64,000 bases of DNA, from NCBI RefSeq assembly GCF_963583255.1, contig NC_084816.1, forward strand, positions 6,212,600 to 6,276,599, read 5' to 3'. This document shows, one piece after another, positions 46,210 to 57,284 of the stretch. Origin of the DNA: Pyrus communis. Lineage: Eukaryota; Streptophyta; Magnoliopsida; Rosales; Rosaceae. A program made the position numbers and the translations under genes. The stretch's first letter is position 1; each line of letters opens with the position of its first letter. The notes under the pieces are model-generated. The model was not told where the DNA came from and did not search any database. It saw only the letters and a list, made by a program, of their open reading frames with translations.

Positions 46210-46888
46210 GATTAAATTTTTGGTTCTCAATTGTTAGATTTTTGGTGGGTTTTTTTTTTCACACATTGAATTGAATTGGGCTGCAAAAAGCAAAGAAGCC
46301 ATTTTTGTTTTCAATTTGTTGAAATTTATGATGTTAAAATTGTGTTAATGTCTGAATAATTTTATGTAAATCAGAAGAAAGAACAATTTTTGTTTTTTTT
46401 TTTTTAGTTTCTTGGATCTGGTGTTTTCTCCTCTGAAGATATTCAAAGTTTGATCATGATCTAATTCTTTTGCTTTACAAGTCTGATCTGCATTTGTCTA
46501 ATTGCATTGATCTTACTTTCTGCAGTAATTTATGGTGAATAAAATCGGGTAGCTTTTGGCTTTAACTGACAAACCCATCAAACCCATGTGGGTAATTTTC
46601 ATTTTTCAATGTATGGATACCCCAAAATGTAGGAAATCTGCGATTTTTTAGAAAAAGAAAGAAGAAGGAAGTAAAGGATCAATTAATTTGGGATAAAAAT
46701 TATTCAGTAATTGCCTTGTTTATATACTTTTGTTGCCTTCTGTCATACTCATAAAGTTATGAAGCTTTCATTTTGGTCCCACGATATCCCTCCCCTTTTG
46801 GACATTTTAAAACCACAAATTATTTGTTTGGGGGTCAAACAAAAAAAATTTATCCAAATTCATTCATTCTCTTTTTATACTTAATTTA
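46210..46888 (+). other. FLA4 3' flank
   Basis: Likely 3' UTR and downstream sequence; no other gene. AATAAA-like signals occur (for example near 46540), but the poly(A) site cannot be fixed. Confidence 0.5.
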
Positions 46889-47194
46889 CTAGCATATGGG
46901 CACACACAAAGTGCGTAAGAAAATTTTTTATTTTTGTTTTTGAAATAGGAGAAAGGAAGAAAGTGATAGAGAACGTGAGAGTGAGAGGTTTTTATTTATT
47001 TATTTATTTTTAATTAGATATATATTAGGATTAAATGTAGGTGATGTTTTGAAAAAAAAAACAGCAAAATTTGGTTGTGTGAAATTACATTTCTGCCCCA
47101 TATTTCTTATTTATGTTTTGTATTAATTAGAAGATTAAACGGGTAATTTCATAAGGTTTTGGTTGACAATAAGTGTTTTATTAATTTGTAGAGA
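46889..47194 (-). mobile_element. Helitron-like element (306 bp), right of FLA4, inverted
   Basis: On the minus strand starts TCTCTACAAATTAATAAAAC preceded by A and ends CCCATATGCTAG followed by T. Matches 43482-43784 along its whole length in reverse orientation. The two copies bracket the FLA4 gene with about 3.1 kb between. Confidence 0.7.
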
Positions 47195-48685
47195 TTATTT
47201 TATTTGGTTGAAATTCCGAATGTGCTCAATAATTATCTTTTTATACTCAAATTGAAAAAAAAAAAACTACAAAAAAAAAACATAAAATTTCAGCACTAAG
47301 AAACTCTGGCCATCCAATCTCTCCAAGTCCCAACCACCCTTAATTTCTGCCACTCCCAAACCTCTTATCACCACCTCCCCTACCACCCACAATGGAAACC
47401 CTTATCTCAGCTATCGGTACACCTATTTTGATCTTTCCCCGGCTACACAACAAAATTGGGGTGGTTAGAGTTGCCTATTGCTGGATTTTTTTATTTTTTT
47501 GTTCGGTCTAGAAAGAAAATTGTTGTGTACATTCAAAGTTTCAAGATAGAAAATGATAAGCTTGGTGTAGAAAGAAAATAAATGGGCCTAATAAACCTTT
47601 CGTTAAATAATTAGTTATTAGGAGAGAAGAATCAATGGCGATCAAACTGGCACTAGGATGCAGGGTTAATTTCGAGGATTAAGTACCTAAAAGCTAAAAC
47701 CTCCAACATTTTAGTGTCATTCCAAATTAGCCTCAACTTTCCTAAACATTCCAATAAGTACCCAACTTATCAGAAATGCCACATATGTTCAACCCCAATT
47801 AAATTTCTATTAAATTAAGTAGGGCTTACTTTGTCTCCAACATCAACAAAAGGTCATTGATGCATGACTTCCGCCAAGTAACAGTCACAACACACAATCT
47901 TCCACCCCTTCATGCCATCACCTCCAAACCCAATGCACAACCACAAACTCTACCCTACAACTCAAGTCGCCAACATCGAGAAGGTCATGAAGGTTGCTGA
48001 AATTGTATAGATTGCCACAATATGGCCACCACCATCTTTACCGCAAAGAAAGAAGAACTGAAAGCTTTACTAGCCAGAAATCGGTGAATAAGGAAATCAC
48101 ATGAGCATAAATTAGCTTCTTGAAACTCTATCTGAATTCTTAACCCTCTTCCTTGAAACTCTATCTGAATTCTTAACCCTTTTATAACTCCCCAAAATAA
48201 AATGTGAGAAATGAAATTGAAATTTTAGTTTTATTTTTTTATTTATTTATTAATTTTTTTTTTTTAGGAGAAAGCTTGGTTGCCGAAAAAATCAGTAGCA
48301 GCTTCGGCTGCTAGCGAATCACAAGTGAACAGGTGTCCAAGTTGTTATTAAAAAATCAATTACTTAAACATATGTCTATCCATAATTCGCTGACAGTAAA
48401 AATTATTGCTGATTTTTCAACAACAAGCCTTATTCTCTTTTATTTTATAAACAATTAAATTTGGTGGTGGGGACTGGAAATGTAATGAGTGAGAAAAAGT
48501 GCATGACAGAAGGCATGGTGTGGGCCTTAGGAACAAACGGTAGCGATGGAGTACAAGTATAAGATGTGGTTTTGTTCACGCATTCCTAAGCCGTTAGATG
48601 TTGATTGGATTGGCAGAAGCCAGAGGGCAGAAGCATAGAGGTGGGGACAGTGTACGGCCAGATATAGTGAGACGATTTGAGCCAG
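47195..48685. other. Intergenic, no gene seen
   Basis: AT-rich noncoding DNA. A small direct repeat (CTTGAAACTCTATCTGAATTC) occurs twice near 48119-48170. Nothing else supported. Confidence 0.35.
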
Positions 48686-48892
48686 GAGGATCCTCTCCGG
48701 ATCCTCTTTACGAGGATCTTAGAAATTCTCAAATCGTATTCATTCATTATATATTGTACTGTCAGTTTTCATTAGATACTATTCATATTTAATTTAAAAT
48801 AAAAGTATTTAAAATAATTTCTGAACTCATAATGTACGATGAACGAAAACGATTTGAGGATTCACAAATTCTCACAAAAAGGATCCTCATTC
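48686..48892. mobile_element. Hairpin MITE-like element
   Basis: The left arm (GAGGATCCTCTCCGGATCC ... ATTCTCAAATCGT) pairs imperfectly with the right arm (ACGATTTGAGGATT ... AAGGATCCTCATT), around an AT-rich centre. A related arm occurs near 28871. Target duplication not resolved. Confidence 0.55.
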
Positions 48893-49209
48893 ACGATTTG
48901 AGAGGGGGAGGGATCTACAGTGTGATGTGCTCAGAGGCTCAGACGCCTTTTCGCGTTCTATTTCTGCGTACGCTCCGATGGTGATGCTTGTTTTTTGGCT
49001 TCTGGATTAGACAAGATGAAACGGGGTTCCTTTGAAGTGAATTTTTTGTTGCAATCTGTCAAGTAGAGATGGGATGATATTTCGAATACATGACAATAAT
49101 TTATGTCGTTGATGCTACAAGGACAATGCATTGATTTCACGAGAAATTCTCTCATTCCCTTGAAGCCTTCTGAAAGTCGTGCACTATGACCTAGACTTGT
49201 CCATCTGAC

Positions 49210-49541
49210 TGAATCGGTGAAGTAGTTTTTAGGCCCAACTTAGGCACTAGGAGCCTCGTCACCATCCCGATTAGTTTTTAGACGTTTGAAAATTAAGAAA
49301 TGATGTCTAGATCTATTTAGGAGCCCACCTTGACCACCTAGCTGCCCGTCTTGCCAGCCCAAACTTGTCTAGGTCGCGATTCTCACTTAGAAATACAATT
49401 ATGTATTGCAATACAATTATTTATCTTTTAAGTATAAGAAGACCATTATTTATAAGAAATATAATAAATTTACTTAAATCCGCCTAGGCGCTAAGCTCCA
49501 GCCTACCATCCGTCTAGGGTCTAGCGTCTTTTAGAACCCTG
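49210..49541 (-). mobile_element. hAT family fragment
   Basis: Right end CGTCTTTTAGAACCCTG is the inverted end of the family seen at 8452 (CArGGTTCTAAAA). Inside are CGCCTAGGCGCTA motifs and the AT-rich core. The left end is not recognisable, so it is truncated or diverged. Confidence 0.65.
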
Positions 49542-50269
49542 ACTTGAATACGAAAAAAAGGGCGAATGACCAAGAATGGTTATGAAAGAATGAAACAAAA
49601 TCTTCTAATTTTGTAAATAGTTCGGGTAGTTTTGGATTTTTGGTTTTCATTTTGTGGACTTCTTGGCTCTCGTTGTGTATGCATTACCATTTTTCAGATG
49701 AATGTATGTACAATACTTCAACATCTCTCTTAGCATTGTTCATCCACAAAATCCTTGTAATTCGTGAGAGACGGGTTAACTAGAACATGCAGATCTTGCT
49801 TCAGAAAATAGAGTGGTTATGACAATTGAAGCATATGATTTTGATTTTGAATTTATCTTCTATTGCTTTAACATAAAGAAATGAAAGAGTGTAATCCCCA
49901 AATTTAAGGAAGACGCAGAGGAAAACAATGGACTAGAGTTGGTGAAATCTATTGGCCAAAGAAAAAAATTTGGTGAAATCTAAGCCAAACCCTCCTGCCA
50001 AAATTGGAGGATAGTACGTACGTAGCAATACTGAAGAGCCAAGGGCAATTGTACACAACTATATATAATTGAACTCGCTGAGTGCATAAGCATCAATGAT
50101 CTTTTTTCATTGACGAAGAGATAACCTCGCCTAATTCTTCCTTATTTTCGCTAAAAGAAAAAACATCAATGATCTTTTGTGCAATGTTCACTCCAACTGA
50201 AGTGACCTGGGAAAGGGGAATATAAAACGATAGCACAAAGAAATAGAACATAGAATGACAGTTGGATTC
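49542..50269. other. Intergenic; diverged copy of the 54.4-kb repeat
   Basis: 49790-50000 resembles 54414-54627 (AATAGAGTGGTTATGA, AATTGAAGCATATGATTTTG, AACAATGGACTAGAGTTGG) but with many differences. It lies just downstream of the BAHD pseudogene. Confidence 0.55.
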
Positions 50270-52630
50270 AAAGACGCATATGCAAGCAGCTCCTCATTGC
50301 TTTCAGATCTGGCCATGTCTTCTTCGTGAAAGTCAAGGAAGCTTCTATGCCATCGCCATTCTTGAATGCGATACGAACGCTAACCCACGATGGCTTCCCC
50401 CATCCGAAATTGGCTACGTCGAAAGAAACCTGCACCAACTGCTGCAAGTGTACATATGTCCCTTTCTAGGAAGTTACCACAGTACTCAATGCCTTTCCTG
50501 AATTTAGCAACCAAGCTCTCAAATTGTACCTCTTCACTTTCCACTGTCATTTGGTGCGAAGGACCACGCGCAATTCCTCAATATGTTTTCTGCCAAGCCT
50601 GTCCCGATCTCTTTCGCATGTTCACAAGCGGAGACAACATTGATGGCTTTAAAAAAACCCGAACTTGATCTCATTGCTTTCCAAATAAGTGCTGACATCA
50701 ACGAGCGTCATGTTTGGAGTTGTACTGGTAGCTTTAGACTTGAAAGCAGCAATCTTGCGGGCATCAAAACACAAGTCTCCTTGTTATACACCTTTTTGTA
50801 GACACTGGCAGCAGTGCAAATTGGGTTGAGTTGAAGAAATCTAGAGGTGGGAAAAGAGAAGCTGAAACACCAAATTCAGTTGAATATCAGAGTGCGCAAC
50901 GAACGAGATTATAAACTAATAGGAATATTATTAAACAAACGAAAATGCCGAAATGGCTACATAATCCTAAGAGGCTACATTGTGACTAACTTGTTTTTCA
51001 ATCTAAATTACAAGCTATATTTATAGAGAATTAAACCTAAGAAACCCTAACTCGGATGGGCTAGGCCCAATTCCTAAACTAACAAGGAAAACCCAAATAC
51101 TAATATTTTCCAACACACCCCGTCAAACTCATGACGGTATATGACATGAGTTTGCAAACAAGCAGATGCGGACTGGCAAGCATGCAAACTTGACTTGACT
51201 TGACTGGCAAACTTGTGACTTGACTTGACTTGACCGGTGAACTTGACTTAACTTGCAATGTGATTCCGATTCTTACATGCTAATGTGAGAGTATGAAAAT
51301 AAAGCACATGAGTGCTCCCCGTCACTAGACAGACGAGCAATTGTACCAACAAATGAACAACGCCAAAAAATTTTCTGGCAGATACCCCAAACTTCAAAAC
51401 ATGGCCACCAATTTGAATGGGCCTAAAACAAACTTTAACCATTTTTTATCTTTGCCCGTGTGGGCCTAAAGCAACGGCAAACAACCAAATATTTTTTTTT
51501 TCCCTTCACTTCCTTTGCTTCTATTTTTCTTCTTTTTTTTTTCCTGCCCTTTTTCTTAGTTCTCTTTCCGGAGGTCTAGTCTTCTTCATACCTGCAAAAG
51601 AAGCACAGCAGGCGGTGGCGATCGTTGCGAATTGCAATTGTGGGGAAGGATTAGGCTAGAGACAGGTTCTGGGTGCAGCGGCAGTGAGTCATGCAGGCGA
51701 GGTGGGGCGAGTCGAACTGGTGCAGATGCAGGGGATCTTGTACTGGTGCAGGAGTGGTCCAGGCAGGCCTGGATGCGGTGATGCAGCGGTGGGGCTGGAG
51801 GGATGCAGAAATCTTGGTGCGGTGGAGCATTTTCAAATTTGGGTGTGAGACAAATTCACCAAATTCTTTTTTTTTAAAACAAAACTTTTTTTTTTCCTTC
51901 TTCAAGACTACGGATGGAAACTGGAAAAAAAACAAACAACGAAGGAGACAGACAAACTGATACTGAACAGAAGCAGATTATCAAATCTGCTATGATACCA
52001 AGTTGAATATCAGAATGCGCAATGAGACTATAAACTAATAGGAATATTATTAAACAAAAAAAAATGCCGAAACGGCTACATAACCCTAAGAGGTTACATT
52101 GTACCTAACTTGTTTTTTAATTTAAATTACAAATTATATTTATAGAGAACTAAAACTAAAAAACCCAACTTGGATAAGATAGACCCAATTACTAAACTAA
52201 CAAGAAAAACCTAAATATTAAAATAAACATAAATACTAATATTTTCCAACAAATTCCCTTGCAAGAAGCACGACGTGATGATTAGTAGTAGAACTGGCCG
52301 AGCCAAGGGCCAATGCGACCCAGGTTTCAATGAATTTGCTTAATTATTGTGAAGGCATTGGAGATCTTATGGCCAAAGCTTACTCCACTTGCCAACCTAC
52401 CCCAATCAAAGCAATTGTTCTAAGACCCCCAACATCTGGCTTCTCCTGACTCTTCAATACGGGACAGTTGGCTTGGGCCGCAAGAAATGCAACCCCATGA
52501 TCATTGCAGCGGATTGAATCATTTATTTGAAGCTCTCCTGCAAAGGGGTAGAAGCGTGTGAGGGCTTCAGACAATTGATGATGCTTTTAGAAAGGTGGAT
52601 CTCTCAAGAATATTATCAACCCCAGTTTTT
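50270..52630 (-). pseudogene. BAHD acyltransferase pseudogene, split by a TRIM-like element
   Basis: The N-terminal part at 52257-52630 reads LSEALTRFYPFAGELQI and CNDHGVAFLAAQANCPVL, then after a frame change VSFGHKISNAFTI. The C-terminal part at 50270-50740 reads SALIWKAMRSSSGF, then VANFGWGKPSWVSVRIAFKN. These are landmarks of plant BAHD acyl-CoA transferases of the vinorine-synthase-like type. The catalytic HxxxD appears as HKISN and DFGWG as NFGWG, so both Asp are Asn. At least two frameshifts occur, the middle is missing, and the element at 50878-52251 interrupts the gene. It cannot encode an active enzyme. Confidence 0.78.
50878..52251 (-). mobile_element. Non-autonomous (TRIM-like) LTR element, 1374 bp
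   Basis: Direct repeats at 50878-51115 and 52001-52251 (TGTTGGAAAATATTAG... to ...GATATTCAACT on the minus strand) are LTRs differing at many sites and by a ~13-bp indel. The flanks are AATTC at 50873-50877 and 52252-52256. Next to the right LTR, the minus strand reads TGGTATCATAGCAG (primer site); next to the left LTR it reads TTTGACGGGGTG (polypurine tract). The 885-bp interior has no gag or pol, only noncoding sequence. LTR divergence implies it is much older than the ankyrin-gene Copia. Confidence 0.87.
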
Positions 52631-52642
52631 TTTGGGATAGAA

Positions 52643-52983
52643 TGTTAAGAATGAAAATCCCACATTGATGGAAGGAAAGATCTTATATGGGCTTATAAGA
52701 GGTTGTGCTACTTCTTATATTGCTAATTGGTTTTATGGTGGAACTTCAACTTTCTTCATGGTATTAGAGCAAGTTGTTCCGCGTGTGAAATCAAACGGTT
52801 ACACGTGCTCTACGTCACCCTGTTGTGTTGTTCATTTGTTAGACTTGAAAATTCGTCATACGTGAGGGGCGTGTTGAGAATGAATCACACATTGATGGGA
52901 GAAGAGACCTTACATGTGCTTATAAGAGGTTGGACTACTTCCCATATTGTCATTTGATTTTATGGTGGAACCTCAACTTTCTT
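52643..52983 (+). mobile_element. Miniature TRIM (341 bp)
   Basis: Two ~112-bp direct repeats begin TGTTAAGAATGAA (52643) and TGTTGAGAATGAA (52872) and end CAACTTTCTT. After the first is TGGTATTAGAGC (52759-52770), a primer site with one change; before the second is GTGAGGGGCG, a polypurine-like tract. Plus orientation. A clear target duplication was not seen. Confidence 0.82.
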
Positions 52984-54413
52984 GAAGAAGAGTAGTGGGG
53001 CTGGAACATATTGTTCAAATTCAAACTGTCAAAAAAAGAGAGGGCCAGATTTCTAAGGTGGGGAGGCGTTGGAGAGGATGGTTTAATGGTTTCCTTGTCA
53101 AGGACTTTAACGTTATTTTCTGAAGCCAGCTTTTGCTGCTCAACGCTTTGAGTTTCTCAAAACATAGCAGGACCTGGACCTTCCATATATATGCCGGATT
53201 GGAGCTCTAGCCCGTGGCGGTTGGTTGGACGGAGGAGACACAATGTGGCCGTTGAAGTCATTGCGCGAATGGCGTTGGCGAGACAACCGTACGTGTTGGG
53301 CTGGCAAACATTATTGAACCTGTAACACAGCATGGCTAACCGACAATCAAGTAATATTGGGCCTACTTATTTATGCATGCCAGTGATGCCTTGATGTATA
53401 AGTTGGTCTTCAAATTTTAACAGGAAAATAGTTGTTCCCCTTGTTGTCAAAATTAAAACCAAATTAAGTAAAGTTTCATCTGGTGATCAAAATATACCGC
53501 CTATTGATGATTTGACCCATGAACTTGGAAGGGTCGTTGAAGTCATTTGCATTGATTAGGGAATGTTCCTGCAAGATTAGCAAACGAGATAACAAACCAT
53601 ATAATCGTGGCCCAATCGCAAAACATGATATTCGATATGGTTAAGAGGCCTCCGTAAACAGAACACTCAATTAATGCACTTTGTCATGTCTCTTAAAGTG
53701 AAATAACTTGACTTTATGAGCGGGATAAAAAATAAAAAATAAAAAATAAACAAGACAATCACCAGAATGCCACACATGCTCTATAAAAACACCTTCAAGC
53801 TCAAACTTGCTACTATATAAGACCACGACCATCCGCCATGTAGAGGTAACTGCTCTAATGCCAAGAAACTAGAGTATGCACCTTCACTCCATCTACTAAG
53901 TCTAACATATGCATCAAAGACTTCTGGCTCATGCTAAATTAGTGTAACAACCTGTCTATTCTTTTCTTGATTGAACGATGACCAGAGTAATTCTATGTTT
54001 GTATAGAATTCGTTCCCCACACTTCGTTCCCGTTGAAATATATAATGGAACTATGGAATTCACATTGTTGGTATATACAAACAACATATGATCATTCTTC
54101 GTTCCATGTGGGAACTGGATTTCTGAAAGAAAAAAAACATTGATCAATACAATTGATGTAAAGTCCAGTCCGTGATTACTGCAAATGATTATAACATCCA
54201 TTCACATTTTTCTCATTTGAAGAAGTAATAAACAAAAGAGTTCTACAATTTGGTTAGCAATTAGGAAATTACGAATGCACTACAAATCTAGCGTCGTGGC
54301 GTTTATCGTATGCGAGTACACCAAGTTAATCTTGGAGTGCAAATAATAACCTTAACAATTATGTAATTTATGTATTGAATCTCGTCATCGCCTGGTGAAG
54401 TAAAATGAAGAAT
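52984..54413. other. Intergenic, no gene seen
   Basis: No recognisable coding frame. It may include decayed gene sequence around 53160-53340, but nothing identifiable. Confidence 0.35.
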
Positions 54414-54627
54414 CAAATATTCTTTTGAATTGAGAGTCAAGAGTAACTAGCTCATGCATATTGATTAAGGAAATAGAGTGATTACGAAGATTGAAGCGTA
54501 TGATTTTGAAAGCGATTCGCTACAAACTTATGTACCATTACTTAAAAATAAAGAAACAAAAGTGTTGTCCCCAAATTTGAGGAAGGGGAAAACGAAGGAA
54601 ACGATGGACTAAATGTTGGTGAAATCT
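54414..54627 (+). repeat. Direct repeat, copy A (214 bp)
   Basis: From CAAATATTCTTTTGAATTG to TTGGTGAAATCT it matches 56255-56468 base for base apart from about 12 differences. Homology with the 49.8-kb sequence continues past the end here (CAGCCAAACCCTCCTG). Confidence 0.9.
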
Positions 54628-56254
54628 CAGCCAAACCCTCCTGTCAAAAATTGCCAAATTTAGGGCCAAGATGCGGTGGCATAGAATGTTGACAACAATG
54701 TAAACAGGCGCTTTATGCAAAGGGATTTCTAGTTTTTTTTCCAAAAAATAGGGATTATGTGTGGGGTCCACTCCACATCGAACTTCAACGATCTGAACAG
54801 TTTTCTTTGTAAGTCTCGATTCATAGATCATCTTTACAAAAATTCAATTCAATCCGAAACCATTTGCCTATTTAATTATCAAGATAAAATTTCATTGTTT
54901 CTTATATAACAAAGTAATTTTTTTAACCCAATTAGATGTCTTAAATATTTCCAATTTGGTTAATATTTTTGCAAGGATGATTGATGAGGTGTAACTTGAA
55001 AAATAGACGGTTCGGATCGTTAATGTTTGATGTGGTGTGGACCCCACAACTAATCCCCATTTTTTTTTTTTAGATGAGGATCCCTTCCCTTAAAGGCTTC
55101 CACAATGTAAATATGTACTGCTGGTTGTAATTAGTGGTGGGCAGAGGTGGTGGGGGTGGTGGTGGAGCTGAAGCCTAATGACAGAGAGCATGGTGCCTAT
55201 ATCTATGAATTCCTTTTCAGTCAAACTCTCTAGATTGTGTTTGCTCTATGGCTGGCATTTATGAAAATTTAAATCTCTTTTTCCTTTTTGGTAGACTCCT
55301 AAAACTAAAATCTGTCTTGCACAAAATATACAATATCTTATCTTTGTGGGATTTTCTTTTACAATTATTTCACTACGTGATAATGTCCTTATTGACAGCT
55401 AATGTAATTTTTAACCACTTGAATTGATAGATTAGACTATGCCATTGAAACTATGAAATAGTTGGAGGAGAGAATGTTTCATTTACCCTCTTAAATTCCT
55501 TGATAATCAAGTTTCCTTGACTTTGCAATAAAGTTAACATTGTTTATGCAGGTTGGATTAATTATCTTAATTAACAAGAATTTTTAAGGTTCAAGTTTTG
55601 TTTATGTGCATTTGGAAAATGAGAAATTGTAATTAAGGTCAAGAAGTAAGATTAGTTGTTTTAACCATCTTCATTAATTTATCATTTGATTGACTGGTGT
55701 GCTGCCTTATATAAATTGTCAAACAATATTCATGAATCATAATTGATCTTTAACACTTTTTTAAGGGATCCCTTTTTATTTCTCAAATTAGGTAACATTT
55801 AAAATACATAAATTAGTTGAAAGGCACCATGATTAAGCCTTAATTTGTATTTTGTTGGGTTTAAACAATGCCATACAGTTGTTAATTTATTCTAATAATC
55901 AAGGGAAAGAAAAATGAAGAAAAAAAAAAACACAGATTGATTGCCAAAGATGTCATGACATGCAAATTATTGGGTTCTCCCTATTTGCTAGCTGAAGTGT
56001 ATAGCATATTAGGAGTCCATTAGTCAACAAACATGGTGGCAGAAAACTTACAAAAGGATTAAGAAGGTAATAAGTAAAGAGAAGCGATTTTCACACTTTG
56101 TTCTCTTATTTTTACGTTCTAGTCGTATGATTGGATAAATCAAATGAGAACAAATGAACAGAAACAAAAGTAGAAGTTCATATGTGAAAATCACTATCCT
56201 AAGGAAAAACTCATCAAACTGCAACAAACCAAAAGAAAAAAAAGAAGTTGAAAC
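54628..56254. other. Intergenic, no gene seen
   Basis: AT-rich; a GGTGGTGGGGGTGGTGGTGG run occurs at about 55147. No gene recognised. Confidence 0.35.
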
Positions 56255-56468
56255 CAAATATTCTTTTGAATTGAGAGTCAAGGATAACTAGCTCATGCAT
56301 ATTGATTAAGGAAATAGAGTGGTTACGAAAATTGAAGCGTATGATTTTGAAAGCGATTCGCTACAAATTTATGTACCATTACTTTAAAATAAAGAAACAA
56401 AAGTGTTGTCTCCAAATTTGGGGAAGGGGAAAACAAAGGAAACAATGGACTAAATGTTGGTGAAATCT
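56255..56468 (+). repeat. Direct repeat, copy B (214 bp)
   Basis: Partner of 54414-54627, 1841 bp away in the same orientation. The match stops exactly where a repeat rich in ACCCGTTAA motifs begins at 56469, suggesting that element inserted into this copy. Confidence 0.9.
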
Positions 56469-57284
56469 AGACTTGGCATTCGTGTTGTATTTCTCGTGTT
56501 CGTATCGTTTTCGTGTCATATCCGATAGCTTAACGGGTCATTTCGTGTAATACCCGTTAAAGTAAATGGGTAATATGACCTGACACGAAATCAACCCGTT
56601 AATATTATCAGGTAATATGACCCGACCTGTTACCCGTTAAGAAAAATATATTTTAAATCAATAAAAATGAAAATGAAAAACATAATTTGACCACAAAAAA
56701 TGTAAAACATAATACTAAATTAGTATATACATACTAAATTTCGGAGTTGACTCTTTCATGAAAGTTGTAAATCTTTTCATTACGAGTGATTACATTTTTC
56801 ACACTTCTACAATAATTATTATTAATTTTGCACTCAAATAAAAAAACATTGTTCATGAGATTTGGAGGGTTTCAAAAATCTAAACGACCATGTAACCATC
56901 GTCTAAGCGTTGAGAATGCAATTATGAACGTTTATTATGCTTTAACATCTTTCAGAGTTATACATTAATGATTATGAATTTTGTTTATTTTGAACTCCCT
57001 TAAAAATACTATTCATGAGAGTTTGTATGGTTTTAAAAATTCAACCGATCATATACCCATCTTCAAAGCGTAGAGCTAGGATGCGACTACAAGTGTTTTG
57101 CCTATAATATACTATAAAAATAAATAAATAAAACTTAAATTTTAAAATTTATATAGAATAATGATTAATAAACAATATATACATATTCATTATATCTATT
57201 GTATTTTCTAGTAAGTTTTTTTAGTAGTTTAAAAAATTAAAATCATCAAAATAACTTTTTTCTTATCGTGTCGAAACAGGTTAC
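56469..57284. mobile_element. Fragment of an unclassified transposon family
   Basis: The first 170 bp are dominated by AACGGGTCAT, ACCCGTTAA and CGTGTC motifs, also found at 37864-38200; the rest is AT-rich. It ends with TATCGTGTCGAAACAGG against the Gypsy LTR at 57285. Superfamily not determined. Confidence 0.5.
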
